Assembly: GCF_013141715.1 (NCBI RefSeq)
Contig: NZ_WHOA01000041.1
Location: forward strand, 1 to 64,000
Reading direction: 5' to 3'
From: Paenibacillus phytorum
GTDB lineage: Bacteria > Bacillota > Bacilli > Paenibacillales > NBRC-103111
DNA length: 64,000 nt
In this document: piece by piece, positions 37,015 through 45,369 of the stretch
Numbering within the stretch: the first letter of the stretch is position 1
How the letters are laid out: each line of letters begins with the position of its first letter
The notes under the pieces: model-generated
Told to the model about the DNA's origin: nothing
The model's input: the letters and a program-made list of their open reading frames with translations, nothing else
Database searches by the model: none
Made by a program: the position numbers and the translations under genes

Positions 37015-37048
37015 AAAAAGGCCCATGCGCAGTTGCATGGGCCTTTTT
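37015..37048 (+). terminator. Strong intrinsic terminator after the MFS gene
   Basis: AAAAAGGCCCATGC (37015-37028) pairs perfectly with GCATGGGCCTTTTT (37035-37048) around a 6-nt loop. Confidence 0.9.
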
Positions 37049-37134
37049 GATTGCGTTGACAAATTTTGGGTATGACAATATGCTAGAACACAAAGCACAA
37101 ACTGTTAAGTTATGACTAACATACGGGAGAAAAT

Positions 37135-37557
37135 ATGACTTTTTTGATCAGAATTTTCAGTTCCATTTGTTTCTTTCTATTGATTGGATGCTCAAATGAA
37201 CAAATAACTTCTAAGAATGTTGAACGATCTGATCTTGATACAAGTCTACAAACATGGGTGCAAACTAAATCACAAGAAAATGGTATTTATATTAGAAAAA
37301 TGAATGAACATAAGGATCCAACAGAGAAGATACGCTACCTCATTTTCTCCAAAAAAGACCTTAACTACGACTACAGAACAATTAAATTAGATCAGAAAGA
37401 TGGGACTCTATCTATCTATTTGAAAGATAAAATAGCATCTGACGAGCAGTACATGAAATCAGAGTCACTTTTCATAATTACTTTAGATTCCCCACCCGAA
37501 AAAATTGAAATGTACTTAAATGAGAAACCCGTTGATTATCAAATGGAACAGCCTTAA
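37135..37557 (+). CDS. Hypothetical lipoprotein
   Basis: The 140-residue protein has a short signal peptide ending in the lipobox LLIGCS, so Cys near residue 19 is lipidated. The rest is hydrophilic, with no family I recognise. ATG at 37135 has GGGAG 5 nt upstream. It is probably co-transcribed with the small membrane protein following it. Confidence 0.7.
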   Translation: MTFLIRIFSSICFFLLIGCSNEQITSKNVERSDLDTSLQTWVQTKSQENGIYIRKMNEHKDPTEKIRYLIFSKKDLNYDYRTIKLDQKDGTLSIYLKDKIASDEQYMKSESLFIITLDSPPEKIEMYLNEKPVDYQMEQP

Positions 37558-37577
37558 ATTAAGCAGTAAACAAAAGG

Positions 37578-37787
37578 ATGGTCTTAAGAAACATGAGGAA
37601 TATCCTATTAACCATTTTCTTTATATTCACATATTTGCTGTTGTTCACCGGTTTTAAGTGGACGTATACTTTCTTTTTCGATGAAGGGATATCACCCTTT
37701 ATTAATGTATTGCTGCTTATTTTTATGGTAGCTTTATTTCTGCCATCCCTATTAATCACTAAATTTGTAGCTAAGTATATAAAATGA
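37578..37787 (+). CDS. Small two-helix membrane protein
   Basis: The 69-residue protein is mostly two hydrophobic helices (ILLTIFFIFTYLLLFTGF; VLLLIFMVALFLPSLLI) with a basic C-terminus. Start is uncertain: ATG 37578 abuts AAAGG, while ATG 37593 has GGATGG about 11 nt upstream. No family recognised. Confidence 0.5.
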   Translation: MVLRNMRNILLTIFFIFTYLLLFTGFKWTYTFFFDEGISPFINVLLLIFMVALFLPSLLITKFVAKYIK

Positions 37788-37793
37788 TTCGTC

Positions 37794-38000
37794 CCCTCCA
37801 GGTGCCGTTCCAATATATAAATATCCGTTATGGCTTGCAGCCGTAGTTACGCCAAATAATGAGCCTTCCGGATCATGCCAGCTTCCGATAATGATACGAT
37901 TCCGCCACAAGCACGTAATCTTCATCCGCAGACAAGGCAACCCCGTTCGCAAAATAGAGACCTTCTAATAGGACTGTCGTCTGTTTGGTCATTGGATCAC
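37794..38000 (-). pseudogene. Remnant of an SMP-30/strictosidine synthase-like gene with internal deletion
   Basis: The sequence matches the 3' part of the intact gene at 39455-40618 in two pieces. 37794-37891 matches about 39488-39588, and 37887-38000 matches about 39859-39975. The pieces are joined at GATAA, a 5-bp sequence present at both ends of the missing stretch of about 275 bp in the intact gene. The deletion shifts the frame. The rest of the gene is absent. Confidence 0.8.
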
Positions 38001-38001
38001 C

Positions 38002-38256
38002 TTTCCCGAAGGACATCGATTTCAAGAAGAAAAAACAATTGACGTACAAGACCTACAAGAAGGACTTGGCATTACAATCGGGCCTGAATTGTTTCTCAAA
38101 AACCAGCCAAAAATTAAAATTGGTAATCTTAAGCAATTGAATTGGCGTCGTGTGGCATTAGCTTATCCATCGATTCAATGTGTTTCCCCAGCAGTTCAAG
38201 CGTTCCTTTCAGTGGCACAGGGCATATTTACAAATGAAAATGATTTGCCGACCTAA
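38002..38256 (+). pseudogene. C-terminal remnant resembling a LysR-type effector domain
   Basis: An open frame without a start encodes LGITIGPELFLKNQPK and NWRRVALAYPS...VSPAVQAFLSVAQ, resembling the end of a LysR-type effector-binding domain, and stops at 38256. Nothing upstream encodes the rest: it abuts the SMP-30 remnant directly. The LysR assignment is moderate. Confidence 0.55.
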
Positions 38257-38415
38257 ACGTACACAACTAGGAATCCTTTGGGATTTGATTCACAAGATGA
38301 TTAGCCGAGTAGATGTTCTAACTGGGGTTTAGCATTTTTAGGTTCGCCCCTTAATTTCATCAACACGGATTACTTGTCCAAGAGCCGTGAACCACCCCTA
38401 GGATGACTATATTCG

Positions 38416-38577
38416 TCACGACAGAATCTCCCACCTTGCCCACATCTCTTGTGGGTTTAATTCGTATATTTGGTTTTCCCTAAACATGAATTGGTGCATA
38501 ATAAATTCCCTTCGAATCGTTGCAAAATCTTCATGGAAATTCTTAATAAAATCATTGATTTCTTTCGAAAAACAAAA
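38416..38577 (-). pseudogene. C-terminal remnant resembling a DUF2087 domain
   Basis: The minus-strand frame encodes KEINDFIKNFHEDFATIRRE followed by FIMHQFMFRENQIYELNP, similar to the C-terminal DUF2087 region of ArsR-like regulators, and stops at 38416. There is no start or N-terminal part. Confidence 0.5.
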
Positions 38578-38603
38578 GCCCAAGCGTTAACTCGCTTGAG
38601 CTC
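38570..38603 (-). terminator. Terminator of the SDR/SMP-30/MDR operon
   Basis: On the minus strand AGCTCAAGCG pairs with CGCTTGGGCT around a 6-nt loop, followed by TTTTGTTTTT, downstream of the operon's last gene (stop 38642). Confidence 0.8.
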
Positions 38604-38641
38604 TTATAGGTTGGGCAATGGTACATGTGATGGACGTCGCT

Positions 38642-39430
38642 TTATTTGAACCGCTGCGCTTGCCTTGAAGGCATAATGGTAAGTTCCGAAATGTTGACAT
38701 GCTCAGGCTGCTCTAGTGCATAGAGTGCTGCCTCGGCAACATCATCGGGATGTAACGGCAAGACGTTCGAAGCAAACGCGCGGATTTCATCCTCGGAATA
38801 CCCGGCCACCTGAGAAAATTCCGTTGCCACCGCCCCCGGCTGAATCGTAGTAATGCGAATCCCCTGAGAAAGTGTCTCCAAACGCAATGCAGACGCTATG
38901 GCGTTAACGCCGTATTTAGTCGCGCTGTATGGGCCTCCTCCGGCAATCACTTCCTTGCCGGCAATCGAGGAGATGATAATGACATCTCCCTTACCCTGAC
39001 CCAGCATCGGGTGGAGCCCATACCGCAGTGTCAGCATAAGACCGTGCACATTGGTCCTGTACATCTCCTCCCACCTTTCCAGATCCACATCTACCAAAGT
39101 ACTTCGATATCCGAATCCGGCATTGGCGACTACAATGTCAAGACGCCCCCAGCGATTAATAATTGCATTGACCACATGCTGTACTTCTTCAGCATTTTGA
39201 ATATCAGCAGTTACCGCCATAACCTCGTACAATTCCTCTTTATGCAATTCATGAACCAGCTCATCCAATCGTTCCCGCCGGCGTGCCACTACGGTCACAT
39301 GTGCGCCGCGCTTTGCCAGCTTCCTAGCAATCGATGCTCCAATGCCGCTGCTGGCGCCTGTCACCAAGGCTACTTTGCCGGCCAGACTCTCCTTCGCATT
39401 CCATGATAACGCTAAATCATCCAGTTTCAT
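38642..39430 (-). CDS. Short-chain dehydrogenase/reductase
   Basis: The 262-residue classical SDR has the cofactor motif TGASSGIGAS, NAG (VVANAGFG), catalytic Ser in IIISSIAG and YSATK supplying Tyr and Lys. RRRERL after beta-2 suggests NADP preference. It is the last gene of a four-gene operon with another SDR, a quinone-oxidoreductase-like MDR and an SMP-30-like protein, probably controlled by the TetR at 42789. Substrate unknown. Confidence 0.88.
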   Translation of the reverse strand: MKLDDLALSWNAKESLAGKVALVTGASSGIGASIARKLAKRGAHVTVVARRRERLDELVHELHKEELYEVMAVTADIQNAEEVQHVVNAIINRWGRLDIVVANAGFGYRSTLVDVDLERWEEMYRTNVHGLMLTLRYGLHPMLGQGKGDVIIISSIAGKEVIAGGGPYSATKYGVNAIASALRLETLSQGIRITTIQPGAVATEFSQVAGYSEDEIRAFASNVLPLHPDDVAEAALYALEQPEHVNISELTIMPSRQAQRFK

Positions 39431-39454
39431 TTCGCACCCTCCCGGATTCCAACA

Positions 39455-40618
39455 TTATTTTGTTAAAAGCACGCGATGAAGGCCCAGGCTACCTCCAGGT
39501 GCCGTTCCTATATATAAATATCCGTTATGTTTTATTGCTGTAGTTATGCCGTACAGTGTGCCTTCTGGATCGTGCCAGCTTCCGATAAGCTCTCCCTGCG
39601 GGCTGAGCTCCACAGCAAGCCCATGCTTCACCGGTGCGCTTGCACCGCTTAGCAGCGACTGCGGTATTTTGGCCATGGTACTGGCCAACCAAGGGTTGCT
39701 ATGCATCTGATCTACAAAGGAAAGGCGAGTCGTGAAGATACCGACCCAGAAATGACCTTGCTCATCACGCGTAATGTTGTCTGGAAAGCCTGCGAGATTG
39801 TCCGCAAAAATATCAGATGTCCCTTTCTTTGGACCCTTGAGCCAGTATCTGGTCAACTGATAATGATAGGATTCCGCCACAAGCACAAAATCTTCATCCA
39901 CAGACAAGGCAACCCCGTTTGCAAAATAGAGCCCCTCTAACAGGATAGTCGTCTGCTTGGTCTTTGGATCATACTTCAGCAAACGTCCATGCGGCTTGTT
40001 CTCGGCAATTTCCTTGAAGGTCACGCTGCCATAGTTCGAGGTATCGGAGAAATAAATTGCGCCGTCCTTGGCAATATCAAGCTCGTTAGCTAAATAGATC
40101 GGCTTGCCGTCCACTTGATCGGCCAATACCTCTATGCTCCCGGATGGGTTTATAGATAGCAGTCCCTTCTTGACATCAGTAACGATCAAATTGCCATTGG
40201 CATCGAATATAAGCCCATTAGGCGTTCCTTTGGTGTCTGCAAACACTTGGGCCTTTTGTGGATTGCCCTCTGCATCGAAAGCAACCTTGTAAATTTTCCC
40301 GTCAGAATCTCCTGTGTATAGCTGGCCTTCCTTATCGAAGGTAATGAATTCCGGGGATTTAGGGGCATCAGTAACAAGCTGAGCAGAGCTGAGTTTGTTG
40401 TTCTGTTTCCAAGGGCCCGATTCCTCAAAAGAGGGGGCCGTCGGCGCGGACCATTTTGCCGGTTCGATCGGTGAAGGAATAAGCAAGAAAACGATCATTC
40501 CGAGAACGAGCAACGTAAGTAGTGATAACAAAAATCTGCGTACTATTTTACGCGGTGAGCCTTTCGGACGATTCACGCCTTCAGTAGATTTAACGGAGCG
40601 AACTTGTGTATTTGGCAT
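39455..40618 (-). CDS. SMP-30/strictosidine synthase-like membrane-anchored protein
   Basis: The 387-residue protein has an N-terminal basic segment and one transmembrane helix (about 28-48, FLLSLLTLLVLGMIVFLLI), then a six-bladed propeller of the SMP-30/strictosidine synthase type (YLANELDIAKDGAIYFSDTS, YFANGVALSVDEDFVLVAES). These resemble mammalian APMAP and bacterial lactonases. It probably sits on the outer face of the membrane and may hydrolyse a lactone or ester. A truncated copy of its 3' end lies at 37794-38000. Confidence 0.85.
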   Translation of the reverse strand: MPNTQVRSVKSTEGVNRPKGSPRKIVRRFLLSLLTLLVLGMIVFLLIPSPIEPAKWSAPTAPSFEESGPWKQNNKLSSAQLVTDAPKSPEFITFDKEGQLYTGDSDGKIYKVAFDAEGNPQKAQVFADTKGTPNGLIFDANGNLIVTDVKKGLLSINPSGSIEVLADQVDGKPIYLANELDIAKDGAIYFSDTSNYGSVTFKEIAENKPHGRLLKYDPKTKQTTILLEGLYFANGVALSVDEDFVLVAESYHYQLTRYWLKGPKKGTSDIFADNLAGFPDNITRDEQGHFWVGIFTTRLSFVDQMHSNPWLASTMAKIPQSLLSGASAPVKHGLAVELSPQGELIGSWHDPEGTLYGITTAIKHNGYLYIGTAPGGSLGLHRVLLTK

Positions 40619-40649
40619 TAGAGTGCCTCCTGTGTCTTTTATGTGAGAA

Positions 40650-41660
40650 TTAAATTTGGACTACGATTTTACCGAAATATTGCTTTCCTTCAGCCAAGAG
40701 CGCGAATGCTTCTCCAATTCGCTCCAGAGGGAATACACGGTCAACGAAGGGATGTAAACGATGATGGGCAATCGCTCGATTCATCTTTTCAAAGTGATCC
40801 CGGTTGCCGACTTGACTGCCACGAACAGTCGCGGCTTTCTGCAAGATGCCCGTGACATCATATTCCGGAATGGTCAAGCCCGATAAGAACCCGACCATAC
40901 TCACGGTTCCTCCAATTCGAAGCGCATTTATGGATTTGGCCATCGTTGCCGCTCCTCCAACATCTAGAACATGATCGACGCCGCCAGTCAGTTCTAACAC
41001 TGCTTTATCCCAATCGGGAACTTCCGAATAATTGATCGTTTGCCATGCACCGAGAGCTTTTGCTCGTTCCAGCTTGTCGTTGCTGCTCGATGTGATGATC
41101 GCTCGTGCTCCAGCCATAAGAGCGAATTGAAGCCCGAAGATAGAAACCCCGCCTGTTCCTTGCAGCAGCACGGTATCCCCCGCTTGCAAACCACCGTATT
41201 CGATTAGCATGCTCCATGCGGTTAATGCCGCGATCGGCAAGGTTGCAGCCTCCTCCCAAGTGAGGTGATCGGGAATATGGACAATTCCGTCTTCATGTAG
41301 AACGACATATTCAGCCGCTACTCCGTTCAACGGACCTCCCAGACTGTCTTCTAATACACCCGGTCTTGGGTTGCCGGCAAAAAATCGTTGTTGCAAATTA
41401 CCCGCTACTCGGTGTCCGACCTGAAACCTTGTTACTCCTTGGCCAACGGCTACAATTTCTCCCGCTCCGTCTGATAATGGAATGAAGGGGAATTTGATTT
41501 CAATCGGCATTAATCCGCTGAGGATCACTAGATCCCGGTAATTGAGAGAAGCTGCCTTCATGCGGATTAGTACCTCATGGGGGCCTGGCGTTGGTATGTC
41601 GAGTTCCGTTAAGTTTAATTCCTCAAAGCCGAAGCCGTTTGTCAGTTGTATAGCTTTCAT
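40650..41660 (-). CDS. Zinc-independent MDR quinone-oxidoreductase-like dehydrogenase
   Basis: The 336-residue protein is in the QOR/AcuI-like branch of MDR: SLNYRDLVILSGLMP in place of zinc ligands, Rossmann motif LLQGTGGVSIFGLQ and the C-terminal GEAFALLAEGKQYFGKIVV. It reduces enones or quinones with NADPH in characterised relatives. ATG at 41660 overlaps the upstream SDR stop by 4 nt (ATGA), indicating coupled translation. Confidence 0.88.
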   Translation of the reverse strand: MKAIQLTNGFGFEELNLTELDIPTPGPHEVLIRMKAASLNYRDLVILSGLMPIEIKFPFIPLSDGAGEIVAVGQGVTRFQVGHRVAGNLQQRFFAGNPRPGVLEDSLGGPLNGVAAEYVVLHEDGIVHIPDHLTWEEAATLPIAALTAWSMLIEYGGLQAGDTVLLQGTGGVSIFGLQFALMAGARAIITSSSNDKLERAKALGAWQTINYSEVPDWDKAVLELTGGVDHVLDVGGAATMAKSINALRIGGTVSMVGFLSGLTIPEYDVTGILQKAATVRGSQVGNRDHFEKMNRAIAHHRLHPFVDRVFPLERIGEAFALLAEGKQYFGKIVVQI

Positions 41661-42508
41661 CGAATTGTCCTCCCTGCAAGATCAGATTGATTACCTGTAT
41701 TCTTATAATTATTAGTATTGCCGGATCCTCCGCGTGGACGAAGCATGCCTCCAACAAGTCGAAGACCTTGCTTGCGTGTTATGAATCGCGATAACTGCGC
41801 CCCGATATAATTCTGCACACCCGGAACAACATATATTTTCCCTTCCTTCAAAGCACGAAGTGCAACCTCTACGACTCTTTCCGGCGTATCTTTCTTTCCG
41901 ACAGAGGCTTCTTCCGTTCCTACAACATTAAAGAAGCTGGTGTCCGTCGAACCGGGACAAAGTGCGAAGAATTTGATACCTCGGTCGCGGTTTTCCCACC
42001 ATAACGCTTGAGTAAACGATAAGACGAAAGCTTTCGTCGCCCCATATACTGCCATAAAGGGAAGCGGTTGAAATCCAGCGGTTGAAGCCACATTAATAAC
42101 TGCTCCTGAGTTTTTTCGCAACATGTTTGGCAGGAACAAGTGCGTCATATCTACAACAGCAGCGACATTGAGCATCACTTCTTCATGTTGACGCTCACCT
42201 GACACTTGCTCGAACAAACCATGTGTAGCAAAGCCTGCATTATTGATTAGCAGTTCGATATCCACTTTCAAAAGTTCACATTGCCGATATAACTCGCTGG
42301 GTGCGCCCTCTTTCGCAAGATCCATTGAGATAACCTCAGCTTTGATGCCATACTTCTTTCTAAGCTCTTCTGCCAGGCTCTCAAGCTTATTCGTTGATCG
42401 AGCCACGAGTACCAAGTGGCTGCCTTGTTTGGCTAGTTGTCTCGCGAATTGTTCTCCAATACCGGAAGAAGCTCCAGTGACAAGCGTCCATTTTCCTTGA
42501 ATCTTCAT
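41657..42508 (-). CDS. Short-chain dehydrogenase/reductase
   Basis: The 283-residue SDR has TGASSGIGEQFA, LLINNAGFAT, catalytic Ser in INVASTAG and YGATK. The C-terminal tail (about 40 residues, rich in Gly, Asn and Arg) is longer than in many SDRs. It is the first gene of the operon, divergent from the TetR gene at 42789, with a 14-bp inverted pair of operator-like sites between them. Confidence 0.88.
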   Translation of the reverse strand: MKIQGKWTLVTGASSGIGEQFARQLAKQGSHLVLVARSTNKLESLAEELRKKYGIKAEVISMDLAKEGAPSELYRQCELLKVDIELLINNAGFATHGLFEQVSGERQHEEVMLNVAAVVDMTHLFLPNMLRKNSGAVINVASTAGFQPLPFMAVYGATKAFVLSFTQALWWENRDRGIKFFALCPGSTDTSFFNVVGTEEASVGKKDTPERVVEVALRALKEGKIYVVPGVQNYIGAQLSRFITRKQGLRLVGGMLRPRGGSGNTNNYKNTGNQSDLAGRTIR

Positions 42509-42545
42509 AGTGTTAGTCTCCTTTTAAATACTATGTTATAATATA

Positions 42546-42629
42546 GAAACACTGTTACCTATTGAGTATAAGTAACTCCTATTACCCAAAAAAGATAAGA
42601 ATCATTGCACCGTTTGGTAACAGTGTTTC
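42546..42629. promoter_or_regulatory. Paired inverted operator sites in the TetR/SDR divergent region
   Basis: GAAACACTGTTACC (42546-42559) and its exact inverse GGTAACAGTGTTTC (42616-42629) flank an AT-rich centre. The left copy lies close to a TATATTATAA sequence fitting a minus-strand -10 box. Likely operator sites of the TetR at 42789. Confidence 0.7.
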
Positions 42630-42788
42630 CGATTGGTTTGATTGTAACCCGCCTTTTCTAGAAAGTCAATATGCTCTTTGAACATCAAACGTCTCATTGA
42701 CAACTGCTTAACAACTGTATAAAATTCCTTGCAAGAGAGTCAGGAAATTTGTTCCCTGATGCAAACACGATAACCGAAGGTGATGATT

Positions 42789-43448
42789 ATGAGCGGTCAA
42801 GATATCTCCTCCAATGCGAACTCACGAGTGTTGAAAACCTACCAAGAGGCTCGCTTGCAAAATACCGAAAATCTCCGCAAGCTCGTTGTTGATGCTGCGG
42901 CAACGCTCTTGCAAGAAGAGGGGCCGGAAGCCGTAACGGTGCGTAAAGTATCGCAGAAAATGGGTTGCTCGACAAAAATTATTTATAGCTTGTTTGTTAA
43001 TAAAGAGGGCTTGGCTCAGCAGTTGTATCTGGATGGTTGTAAGCTTCTCGCAAACGAATTCGAGGCGACGCCGCAAGCTGCTGATCCAGTACAGCATATG
43101 ATTAATTTAGGCGAAACCTTTTGGCAATTCGGGCAGCGTTACTCCAGCTATTATAAGCTGATGTTCGGAGGAGCCTTTGCAGATTTCAAACCGGACGAGG
43201 AAAGTGTACATGGCACCGTAACAGCCATGCGGCAATTAATAACCGTGATCAGCAATGCGCAAGAGCAAGGACTAATTCCCGCCCAGTATGACACGGAATC
43301 CATTGTACGTATAGTCTGGTCCTCTCTCCACGGCGTTATTCATCTTTACATGGGAGGACACTTGGGAGATGTACAATCGGCCCATGCGGTATACAAGCAA
43401 ACGTTGTCTTTAATTGCCAGATCATTGTTGCCAGATCATATCATCTAA
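42789..43448 (+). CDS. TetR-family regulator
   Basis: The 219-residue protein has the TetR HTH (LLQEEGPEAVTVRKVSQKMG, STKIIYSLFVNKEGLAQQLY) and a C-terminal WHG-like domain (FWQFGQRYSSYYKLMFG, IVWSSLHGVIHLYMGG). ATG at 42789 has AAGG 8 nt upstream; two earlier in-frame starts overlap that site. It probably represses the divergent SDR operon. Confidence 0.88.
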   Translation: MSGQDISSNANSRVLKTYQEARLQNTENLRKLVVDAAATLLQEEGPEAVTVRKVSQKMGCSTKIIYSLFVNKEGLAQQLYLDGCKLLANEFEATPQAADPVQHMINLGETFWQFGQRYSSYYKLMFGGAFADFKPDEESVHGTVTAMRQLITVISNAQEQGLIPAQYDTESIVRIVWSSLHGVIHLYMGGHLGDVQSAHAVYKQTLSLIARSLLPDHII

Positions 43449-43551
43449 AGGGGGATCCCCTAGGGGATGAGCGAATTTTGATCTAATGCTGACTGACAAT
43501 TCATACTCGCCGGGGACTTTTAACGGTAGATATAAATGCCATGCTCCTCTG

Positions 43552-43603
43552 TAAACGTCAAATAGCCCCCAATTTGAAAGATGGGGGCTATTTGACGTTT
43601 ACC
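43552..43603. repeat. Perfect 21-bp inverted repeat hairpin
   Basis: A 21-bp arm (43552-43572) pairs perfectly with 43583-43603 around a 10-nt loop. The stem is unusually long, and neither end carries a T-run. It lies between the TetR gene and the stalk-domain gene. Confidence 0.75.
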
Positions 43604-43687
43604 CAGGGCATGACTTGTGTTTACTTTATTTGTCATATATATTAAGAAAGGAAATGTATGGAAAAAAGGATACAGGGAGAGATATTT

Positions 43688-44350
43688 ATGAAAAAAATGA
43701 TAGTTTCGATTGTAGGGATTTCTATGATTTTTGGTGCAGCAGGTGGAGTTTACGCAGGAGCTAATTTGCAAGAAATTAAAGCTTATCTGAACAACGATAT
43801 TAAAGTAAAGGTTAACGGAAATACTGTTCAGTTACTTGACGCTCAAGGGAATGTAGTGACTCCTATTACATACGATGGAAGTACTTATTTACCTGCAAGA
43901 GCTATTGCAAGCTCACTGAACGTAGCTGTAGATTATGATGCTGCATCAAATAGTGTTTTGTTTGGAGAAAAAGTCGAGGGTACTCCTGTTAATGCTATCC
44001 AAACTTTTTATCAAGCTATTAAAGACCCGAATTTAACTAAATATAAAAATAAGGATTATGGGGAAGTCATTAAGAATACAGAATCTTCCGGATCCAATTT
44101 CACATTAGAGCCGAAAGGGAAGTATCAAAAACTTTATTTACAAGTTGCTGCTATAGGTTCAGAGGTTGAAATAAAAATTCAAGACAAAAATAGCGTTTTA
44201 CTTAAACAAGACACAGTGAAGATAGATGATGGATTAAAAACAATCGAAGTTAATGTGGCTGGACTAAATGAAGTTACTGTCATTTATTCATATGAAAATA
44301 ACGATAAATCAGGTATTTTTGTACCTTTAACTACTTCTTACTATAAATAA
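43688..44350 (+). CDS. Secreted protein with copper-amine-oxidase-N/stalk-like domain
   Basis: The 220-residue protein has a signal peptide (KKMIVSIVGISMIFGAAGG, cleaved after VYA-G) followed by a stalk domain. KVKVNGNTVQLLDAQGNVVT and YDGSTYLPARAIASSLN are the hallmark of the copper amine oxidase N-terminal/stalk family of Bacillales. The rest is an unrecognised beta-rich domain. ATG at 43688 follows AGGGAGAG. It probably works at the cell surface. The gene is AT-richer than its neighbours. Confidence 0.82.
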   Translation: MKKMIVSIVGISMIFGAAGGVYAGANLQEIKAYLNNDIKVKVNGNTVQLLDAQGNVVTPITYDGSTYLPARAIASSLNVAVDYDAASNSVLFGEKVEGTPVNAIQTFYQAIKDPNLTKYKNKDYGEVIKNTESSGSNFTLEPKGKYQKLYLQVAAIGSEVEIKIQDKNSVLLKQDTVKIDDGLKTIEVNVAGLNEVTVIYSYENNDKSGIFVPLTTSYYK

Positions 44351-44378
44351 TATAAATCAAAATTTGCAGTTCAAAATG

Positions 44379-44424
44379 AAGCACCATTTACCAAGACCTT
44401 GTCTTGTAGATGAGTGCTTTTTTT
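44379..44424 (+). terminator. Intrinsic terminator after the stalk-domain gene
   Basis: AAGCAC (44379-44384) pairs with GTGCTT (44414-44419), extended by inner AAGAC/GTCTT, and a run of T follows. Confidence 0.75.
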
Positions 44425-44489
44425 GCATAACATCATACCAAATGAAAAATACATTTCGTCACAGCCAGTAATGCGCGCTCCCGCAGTGG

Positions 44490-44846
44490 TTAGTTACACT
44501 GCCCTTTATCCCGTCTTTCTGTGTTCTCCTCGAATACATCCTTCGCAACTTGAATCGCAGATGCGGCGCGCGGCCATCCGGCATAAAACGCGAGATGGGT
44601 CAACGCTTCGATCAGTTCTTCTTCGGTCAAACCGTTCTCTTTTGCTAAGCGGAGATGATAAGGAAGCTGCCCTGTAAGTCCTCCGGTGACTAGCACTGAT
44701 ATCGTAAGGAGACTGCGTTCCCGAAGCGATAATTGTTCTCTTCTCCAAACGTCCTCGAAGAGCACTTCTTCCGAATAGCGCACGAAAGTAGGGGCAATAT
44801 TCCCAAACGATTCACGGGCGTTTGATACAATTTTTCGATGCTTCAT
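44490..44846 (-). CDS. Carboxymuconolactone decarboxylase-family protein
   Basis: The 118-residue, all-alpha CMD/AhpD-like protein contains RERSLLTISVLVTGG and LPYHLRLAKENGLTEEELIE followed by ALTHLAFYAGWPRA, a close match to the family core. It lacks the CxxC pair of AhpD, so it is not a peroxidase partner of that type. ATG at 44846 lies 2 nt after the tautomerase stop, so the two are coupled. It may decarboxylate or isomerise a cyclic lactone or related compound. Substrate unknown. Confidence 0.85.
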   Translation of the reverse strand: MKHRKIVSNARESFGNIAPTFVRYSEEVLFEDVWRREQLSLRERSLLTISVLVTGGLTGQLPYHLRLAKENGLTEEELIEALTHLAFYAGWPRAASAIQVAKDVFEENTERRDKGQCN

Positions 44847-44848
44847 TC

Positions 44849-45259
44849 TTATACCTCCCCCTTGTTGTCTGGACGTTCGATCATTTGCGCAACGCCGTTA
44901 CCGAATGTCCAGTCCTCGAATTCCGTGTCGACCAGTACGACGAATACGTCTTCTTTCCTCATGTTAAGCGTATTTGATAATAGGTCGGCTAACTTTCCGT
45001 AAAAGCTTATTTTCTGCTCGGTGCTTCTTCCGGATTTGAGCGTGATTTGAATATAAAGCAGCCCGTCACTTCGCTCTATGTCTAAATAATTCCGACTATA
45101 ATAAAACTCGCTTGCTTTGTGTGAATGGAACACTTGAAAGTAATCGTCTTCCGGCACATTGAAATGCTGAATTAGAGCGCTCATAATCGCACGGCTTATC
45201 ATGGGCAGTTGCTGTGTCCCATATTGATTTTCCATGTAGCTTACTCTGATGAATGGCAT
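44849..45259 (-). CDS. Tautomerase-family protein
   Basis: The 136-residue protein begins MPFIRVSY, leaving Pro at position 2 as the catalytic base once Met is removed, as in 4-oxalocrotonate tautomerase relatives. STEQKISFYGKLADLLSNTL and NGVAQMIERP are family-consistent. It probably acts on an aromatic-derived enol, together with the CMD protein. It is divergent from a LysR gene (45370). The arrangement recalls the tautomerase/LysR cluster yusQ-yusT of Bacillus subtilis. Confidence 0.85.
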   Translation of the reverse strand: MPFIRVSYMENQYGTQQLPMISRAIMSALIQHFNVPEDDYFQVFHSHKASEFYYSRNYLDIERSDGLLYIQITLKSGRSTEQKISFYGKLADLLSNTLNMRKEDVFVVLVDTEFEDWTFGNGVAQMIERPDNKGEV

Positions 45260-45318
45260 TTTTATATCACTCCTTCAGCGAGATACCCTAATTGTACTTC
45301 CCGCTTCTTTATTTGTAT

Positions 45319-45347
45319 AATTGAATAAAATGATATTTTAATTCAAT
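45319..45347. promoter_or_regulatory. Inverted repeat in the LysR/tautomerase divergent region
   Basis: AATTGAATAAAAT and ATTTTAATTCAATT form an AT-rich dyad with one unpaired base, located 23 nt before the LysR start. It is a plausible LysR binding site, and -10-like sequences overlap it. Confidence 0.5.
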
Positions 45348-45369
45348 TAATTAGATGGAGATATATACC

